Below are positions 58,898 to 64,000 of a stretch of DNA of 64,000 nucleotides, piece after piece. The notes below the pieces were generated by a model. That model was not told where the DNA came from, did not search any database, and saw only the letters and a program-made list of their open reading frames with translations. This DNA comes from Locusta migratoria (Eukaryota; Arthropoda; Insecta; Orthoptera; Acrididae): contig CM048744.1 in assembly GCA_026315105.1 (NCBI GenBank), positions 933,843,503 to 933,907,502 of the forward strand, read 5' to 3'. The translations under genes and the position numbers were made by a program. Each line of letters opens with the position of its first letter. The first letter of the stretch is position 1.

Positions 58898-59176
58898 CGT
58901 ATGGCTTTTCGTGGCCGGGATATCTCCGTAGGTGTTTGGTCGCCTACAGCAAGTATTTCTAGTGACCCATTTCGACGCCTTGCTTGTCCATTCATCGGAA
59001 CAAACGTACTTAAATTGATGCAGAAAGAGAGATACTAACGTTATTGCATTAATACAGGATAGTGGCACGATTAGGCATGGAGTCTAGCGAACCCGAGAGT
59101 GTTCCTAAGACTATTTCAGTGATAGGACTCAACTGCGGGCGTTATTTACCGAACAGTAAAGCTAGATATAATTACT

Positions 59177-59740
59177 GTCGTCGTCGTCGTCTTCGTCCTC
59201 TTCTACTGTACGCATCCCTCGGTCTCCCTCTACTTCTTTCTAATGCTAAGTTGATTTCTGGATGTCTCAGAATGTGTTCCACCAAACAATACGTTCTCTT
59301 AGGATATGCCAGAAACTCCTGTTCTCCCAATTCTGTTGAGCATCTCATTAGTTACTACCCATCTAATCACCATTAGTCTGTAGTACCGCATTTCAGAAGG
59401 TGCTGCTATCGTTGGGACTCATCGTCCACTTTCAGTCCCATACAACGCTGCACTCCAGACAAATGCTTTCAGAAAGACCTTCGTAATATTTAAGCGAATA
59501 TTGAACATCAACAAATTTCGCACTCTTTCCCATAGACATATTGTATTTTGTATCTTCTTTACTTCGGCCATCAGAAGTTTTTCTACTACCCAAATAACAA
59601 AACCCATTCACTACTTTTGTCTCATTACCTAGTTTAATTCCTTCAGAATAGCTTGATTTTCTGACACTATATTCCATTACCCTAGTTTTACTCTTGTTAA
59701 TGTTGTTCTTATTACTTTCCTTTGAAGACACTATCATTGT
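59177..59740 (-). mobile_element. Divergent RTE-like LINE 3' end
   Basis: The minus strand shows INKSKTRVMEYSVRKSSYSE, LGNETKVVNGFCYLGSRKTS, DGRSKEDTKYNM, then KVFLKAFVWSAALYGTESGR in another frame and decayed C-terminal text. The 3' tail is a GTC/GAC triplet run (59177-59197) instead of TTG. Lower similarity to the other copies and the different tail suggest an older subfamily. Confidence 0.75.
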
Positions 59741-60479
59741 CAAATATCTATAGGGCCTCTACTAAACCAACTTATCCGACAATCATGGAGCACTATTTGC
59801 AGGCTGACCGATGCTTTGAGCTCTGACTGCTACAAGCCACGATATTTGTGAACGTACCTCTGAGTCCCTCGATTTCTCCGTCTTGAAACTACCTATTTCT
59901 TTTTTTTTTTTTTCTTTTTTTTTGCGAAAGCACTTCAAAATTAACAGAACGTTTAGAGACATTGGTGCACGAAATATGGGACTTCTTTTGCTGTTCTTTA
60001 TTCCTATTACGCATTAATCGCCAAAGTACAGTGCCATTAACAAGGGAAAAAAGATCACATAAAAACTTCAAGAATAGTAGAAAACACGAAGCTTACAGCA
60101 TTCACAGCTAACAATGTCACATTGGAAAGAAATATTTGCATTCGGGATAGAAGGTGTATGTACTGGAACATGATGAACGAGAAAATGGCGCTTTTGACAG
60201 GGCAGAATTTCACCCGGGCTTTTCTAGTAGCATATGCTACGAGACAGTGGTACATCACGTATTAGTAAACCATTATAACAGCAGAAATTCTAAGAAGAGA
60301 GGTGCTACATCGTTTCAAGCAGAGACCAAACACTTGAGCAAAACCAGAGCTCAAATGGTAGTTTAGAGAATTGTTAATATCGCTTGACACCAACCCCTCC
60401 CCTTTAAACTAATACAGGATTAAGTTATCTGGACAAAAAGATAAAAGGGTTATTGAAAATCGGGTGCAAAAGTTAGCTG
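59741..60479. other. No gene recognised; T-rich tract at 59899-59922
   Basis: Unannotated AT-rich DNA. Small frames only. Confidence 0.45.
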
Positions 60480-60539
60480 GCAAAGTCTTCACGATGCACT
60501 GTACACATGAGAGCGGTGCGTTGTTGTCATCCTTGAGCG

Positions 60540-61160
60540 CTTAGTACCTAAAACCAAACAAATCCAAACACTTTTTATTAGAACCTTTCGTTCAGATGTC
60601 AAATATTGTTTTTATACAATGACACCATTCGTTGCGATTAATGTCTTCAACACTAGTACAGCTGCTGTTTATTTTGCACCAAGCACTAGCAATTCAGATG
60701 TAGGCGGATTCGCAATTGGCAGATGAAAGTAATGTGTTCGATGTCCTCCGTGACACAACCACACAGGTTTAAGTCAGTTATAGCCGATCGAGATGATGTA
60801 AGAACCATTCAGGTCAATGCGGAGACGGAACATTGTAGTGAACTAATATTTTCTGTGGAACCTACCGAGGGAATACTTTGAGCATGCAGATATGTGGTAG
60901 TATAGCGGCGTAATGTCATATTTGTTGGCGCGATAGGAGCCACTTATTGTTCCGTAAGGCTGCAAGTCCAAACGGTTCGTAGAAGGAACATTCTTAATCC
61001 CGTGGCAGACGGCGTTCTTGGCGAGACCGTCTACAATTTCGTTGTTTCCGATACTATAATGCCCCTCGACCCACTTCACATGTCTCTTAGGCTGAAAGGA
61101 ATCGCAGGGCGAGTGTACGGCTACTGGAGACGCCAGACCTGTATCTGGCAAGTCGCCACT
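60540..61160 (-). mobile_element. LINE remnant with RNase H domain (I/R1-like group)
   Basis: The minus frame 60843-61202 contains HVKWVEGHYSIGNNEIVDGL then AKNAVCHG, matching the WVPGHxGIxGNExADxLAKxA end of LINE-encoded RNase H. About 250 bp on, another frame reads LCGCVTEDIEHITFICQLR, fitting the C-terminal C-x-C...EDxxHIxxxC zinc motif of such LINEs. RTE- and most CR1/Jockey-type LINEs lack RNase H, so this is a further LINE lineage. The N-terminal RT part is absent. Confidence 0.65.
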
Positions 61161-61189
61161 GCGGTGATCAACAGAATGTAATGAGTGAC

Positions 61190-61555
61190 TCTGGCAGCTC
61201 ATCGCGTGCCGCAGCTGCAGAGCGCTCTGCAGCGGCGCGCAGTCCCCCGTCGGCAGTCACTGCGTAGACAGAGGTGAGGCAGGAGGAAGTAAGGAAGGTA
61301 GGCGCGCGACAAAAAATGCAGTAGCAGAAAGAAGATGCGGCGCGGGCCGGAAGTGGCTGAATCTGCAGCTGGGACTGCGGCGGCGGCGGCACGGGCCAGA
61401 CAGCTGGCTCGCATCTGCCGCCAGGACCAGCTCGGGATCGGGAGCTGGACGCCGCGCCAGCCGGGGGAGAGGGGGGCGCAATCTGCCCGCCCCTCAACAT
61501 CTTCTGGAAGCAGCAGCCCTCTTACAGCTGCTAACGACCGCCCAGTCAACTAACG
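61190..61555. other. GC-rich patch 8
   Basis: Strongly GC- and CpG-rich, with CAGCTG at 61212, 61366 and 61401 and a CGG run. Open frames on both strands overlap completely and have no domain. Confidence 0.4.
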
Positions 61556-61908
61556 GGGGTTACCATAATACACCGTCTAACTCAGGATCTCGACCTATGT
61601 ACAGTAAACAAGCGTCCGTGTCATGTTGTTTGAGAGAGTGCAGTGCACCAATGTAAGTACACCAAGCAAAACATTGTCTCATCTCCGGGAGACATCACGC
61701 CAATATCTAACTACATCGCCATAGCACTGATAATGGCCTAAACTAAGGGAAAATAGAAAAATAAGTCCATGGTCATCAAGTTACTCCTGATACGTAACAT
61801 ACAACCGAAGACACTCTACAGCTAGCAGAGTTCCTATTACACATACTGTTCCAAATATTCTCATAAGCGAACATCAAGGAGTGATCCTCTTCGACTCCTT
61901 TCAATGTA

Positions 61909-62797
61909 CAGGGTGCCTCACGAAAGACGCCTGCCAGGCGTCCGCGGATCGCGCGGTACGGCACCCGGCCGCCGCCATCGCATCCGCCGGCCACGGCAGC
62001 GCCCGATTCTCGGAGCCTATTGTGCTACGGGCGCATACACTAAGTCTAAATAACATTGCCATCTGAGTAACCTAAGATTACCTTTATTTACGGAAGATGT
62101 TCTAAATGATGCCCCTCTATGGAAAGAGTGGCCTGACATCTCCAACACATTTGCGAACACTCGAGTTTCGGTTACCGAAATCTGGGAAATGACTAGTCGA
62201 ATCCTGTCTTCCAACTCTTCGAGTGTATGGGGATTGCTTGCATATACCTTGTCTTTTAACATTCCCCAAAGATAAAAGTCACAGGGATTTGGATGTGGAG
62301 AACGAGGAAGCCAGTCAACTATACTATCATCAAAAACACTTCATATTGCTGCCATAGAAGCATTGGCAATGTGTGGTCTTGCATTGTCCTGCATGAAATA
62401 ACCGTACAGCTTTTTGTTGGGTTAAAGTTCTTGAAAAAATGGATGCAGGATATTGTTCACATACCTGTCAGAATTTGTTTCCTGAAAAAAAGATTCGACT
62501 AGTCACTTCCCAGACTTCGGCAACCAAAATTCGTCGAGTCTTGGTGAATGTGTTCAAGAGATGTCAGGCCGCTCTTTCCATAGAGGGACATCATTTTGAA
62601 CATCTACTGTAAATAAAGGTAAGCTTAGCTTACTCAGATGGCAATGTTTTTTAGACTTCACCTCAGTCTATACGACCGCGGCACAATAGAGTCCGAGAAT
62701 CGGGCGCTGCCGTGGCCGGCGGATGATACGGCGGCGGTTGGGAGCCGTACCGCGCGATCCGCGGACGCCTGGCAGGCGTCTTTAGTGAGACACCCTG
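61909..62797. mobile_element. Palindromic mariner-type element built from two 3' ends
   Basis: TA flanks both ends (61907-61908, 62798-62799). Termini CAGGGTG and CACCCTG open arms 61909-62203 and 62492-62797, which are reverse complements of about 300 bp. Each arm holds the end of a transposase frame. The right arm (plus) reads IRLVTSQTSATKIRRVLVNV...EGHHFEHLL and a stop. The left arm (minus) encodes the same end, and the loop continues it upstream with FMQDNARPHIANAS and CDFYLWGMLKDKVYASNPHT. The QDNARPH and NPCDFYLW boxes carry two catalytic Asp about 36 residues apart, as in IS630/Tc1/mariner enzymes. Internal stops make it non-functional. Confidence 0.8.
62017..62262 (-). pseudogene. Transposase C-terminal fragment (left arm)
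   Basis: LKDKVYASNPHTLEELEDRI then RLVISQISVTETRVFANVLE, the C-terminus after the catalytic DFYLWG box. Extending to about 62440 in the same phase, with stops, gives the QDNARPH box. Confidence 0.75.
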
Positions 62798-62839
62798 TAC
62801 TTTCAAGATCTTTAATATTTCAAAATCGAGACACACAAA

Positions 62840-62950
62840 AGAAGTGACGATTGAGTTACATCACCGGCATTCGAACACGTTTCTTCTGTTCACTGACAGA
62901 TGCACTGACCACTACGCCATCTGGATACAGTGGTTCCCGCAACTACAGGA
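62840..62950 (-). mobile_element. tRNA-derived SINE fragment, second family
   Basis: The minus strand has CAGATGGCGTAGTGGTCAGT (A-box side) and ACGTGTTCGAATGCCGG (B box, 62866-62882). It lies about 45 bp beyond the palindromic mariner-type element. Confidence 0.6.
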
Positions 62951-63299
62951 ACACCCTCACACAAATCGCGTCAACTTATCTACACACTACTGACGCGCGT
63001 CCCTGCCCGTTATCTCGATTACTCGAGACGCTTCCCCTATTACCTCAAGATTTCTAACGTGCTTTGCTTCTGCACTGAAAATACACCAACAGATCTGAAA
63101 GTTGTCACATATATAATTAAGGTTATTACATGCTGATAGTCTCTCCAGTACAGACGAACACCGCGCTCCAAGTGTTACGCTAATCAGTAACGGGGATCGT
63201 GTGCATGAGCACTTCGTCAGCAGTGAGCGAGTAAACTGCGAATTTGGGTCTGACGAGATGCCTGATACCGTCGTCCGTGCGGTTCTGGTGACCGCTGGA

Positions 63300-63430
63300 T
63301 TCAGATGGCACAGGAGTAAGCGCACCTGCCTAGTTAGCAGGACAAACCGGTTTGTATCCCAGGCCATCACAAATTTTCAACTTCCACATTCATGAAATTC
63401 ATTTCCCACTGATAGCTAATGTCCTTAATT
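63300..63430 (+). mobile_element. tRNA-derived SINE fragment, second family
   Basis: AGTAAGCGCACCTGCCTAGT, TAGCAGGACAAACCGGTTTG, then CACAAATTTTCAACTTCC and CCCACTGATAGCTAATGTCC, matching the tails at 18600 and 52800. The B box is decayed (GGTTTGTATCCC). Confidence 0.55.
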
Positions 63431-64000
63431 CCTTCCACTATCATTTCCCCACACATCAATTTCCTAAAACAAGACGATGCATTTCATAAAAATCTCAGAA
63501 AATTTCACTGTCCACAATATTTCTTTTTATTGCATTCGTTGGTAATCATGTAACATAATAGCTTCGGAACCGTGAAATCATAACATACCAGTACCTTTTC
63601 ACTTTAATTTCACATTAAATTAGCTGTTTTACATGTTAGTGTAAGTTTCAATGTATTGTTAATAACGCACATTTTAATGTGAATAGCAAACTTTGAGACA
63701 CTGTTATACCAAAAATCAAGAAAAATTAGGGTAATATTTTTTTTTTATTTTGACAATTTAAATACATGTAAATATAAATGATATTAAGCGACTCTTTTAC
63801 CAACCTCTGAGTAAGGCAACAAACAAAGTTTATTACGTAAGAGCGATCTGAAGCATCATCGAATGCGAATTTTCGAGGTCGTAAGAACTATGTCGTACCG
63901 TTAGAAACGAATGTTTAGGTAGTGAGTTTCAGATCTTAAGTATCAAGGCAATCTAAGAGGACCAGTCCTTTATGTCCACTTTTAAGATTTATCAAGGGAT
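63431..64000. other. No gene recognised
   Basis: AT-rich sequence to the window edge without recognisable features. Confidence 0.5.

Noticed and set aside
58878..58898. C run as an independent G-quadruplex-type element
   Set aside because: Better explained as the expanded B-box-flanking C stretch of the truncated SINE that ends there. Length may also be affected by assembly error.
61168..61549. Proline/arginine-rich minus frames near the RNase H remnant
   Set aside because: They arise from the GC-rich patch. Both strands and several frames are open over the same bases.
1..64000. CRISPR array or bacterial operon
   Set aside because: No regularly spaced direct repeats, no dense coding and no prokaryotic gene. 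The repeats are eukaryotic retrotransposons and DNA transposons.

Overview
This window looks like non-coding DNA from a very large, repeat-rich insect genome. The repeat families (tRNA-derived SINEs with a 3' 'gggactgatgacc...agttaagtccc' block, an RTE-like LINE ending in TTG/CAA triplets, a CR1/Jockey-like LINE) are ones I associate from memory with grasshoppers/locusts (Schistocerca-like Orthoptera). That assignment is inference. I found no protein-coding host gene, rRNA, convincing functional tRNA or CRISPR array. Nearly every readable protein motif belongs to a decayed transposable element, and most of the other long open frames are antisense shadows, microsatellite translations or GC-rich chance frames.

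Layout. 1-7.3 kb: tRNA-derived SINEs, a short 3' end of an RTE-like LINE, and a pair of inverted dispersed repeats. 7.3-9.3 kb: a CR1-like LINE split by a 1.69-kb inverted-repeat element carrying a hammerhead-like sequence. 9.4-20 kb: mostly unannotatable AT-rich DNA with scattered SINEs. 20.5-25.2 kb: a CR1-like LINE piece, then a nearly full-length but frame-broken RTE-like LINE (minus strand) interrupted by a second, 375-bp inverted-repeat element with another hammerhead-like core. 25-34 kb: sparse sequence, two CA microsatellites and a mariner deletion derivative. 34.4-42.3 kb: two RTE-like LINE copies with visible target-site duplications (TSDs), a CR1-like copy and GC-rich patches. 44-52 kb: CR1-like and Tc1-like remnants hit by several SINEs, one of which carries a 55-bp piece copied from 3.3 kb away. 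52-64 kb: a small foldback, a CR1-like LINE split by a SINE, a divergent RTE-like LINE, a LINE tail with an RNase H domain, and a palindromic mariner-type element made from two 3' ends.

The most unusual content is the pair of inverted-repeat insertions at 7445-9133 and 24000-24374. Both sit inside older LINEs, have a short TSD, two inverted arms, a tail of about 42 bp beyond the second arm, and a CTGATGA...GAAAC hammerhead-like motif with a palindromic stem III. This architecture resembles non-autonomous Penelope-like elements. Nesting gives a relative chronology: CR1-like, RTE-like and Tc1-like copies are the older substrate, and hammerhead elements and SINEs were inserted later. Nine GC-rich patches of 200-400 bp stand out from the AT-rich background. 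They could be regulatory, but nothing in the sequence proves this.
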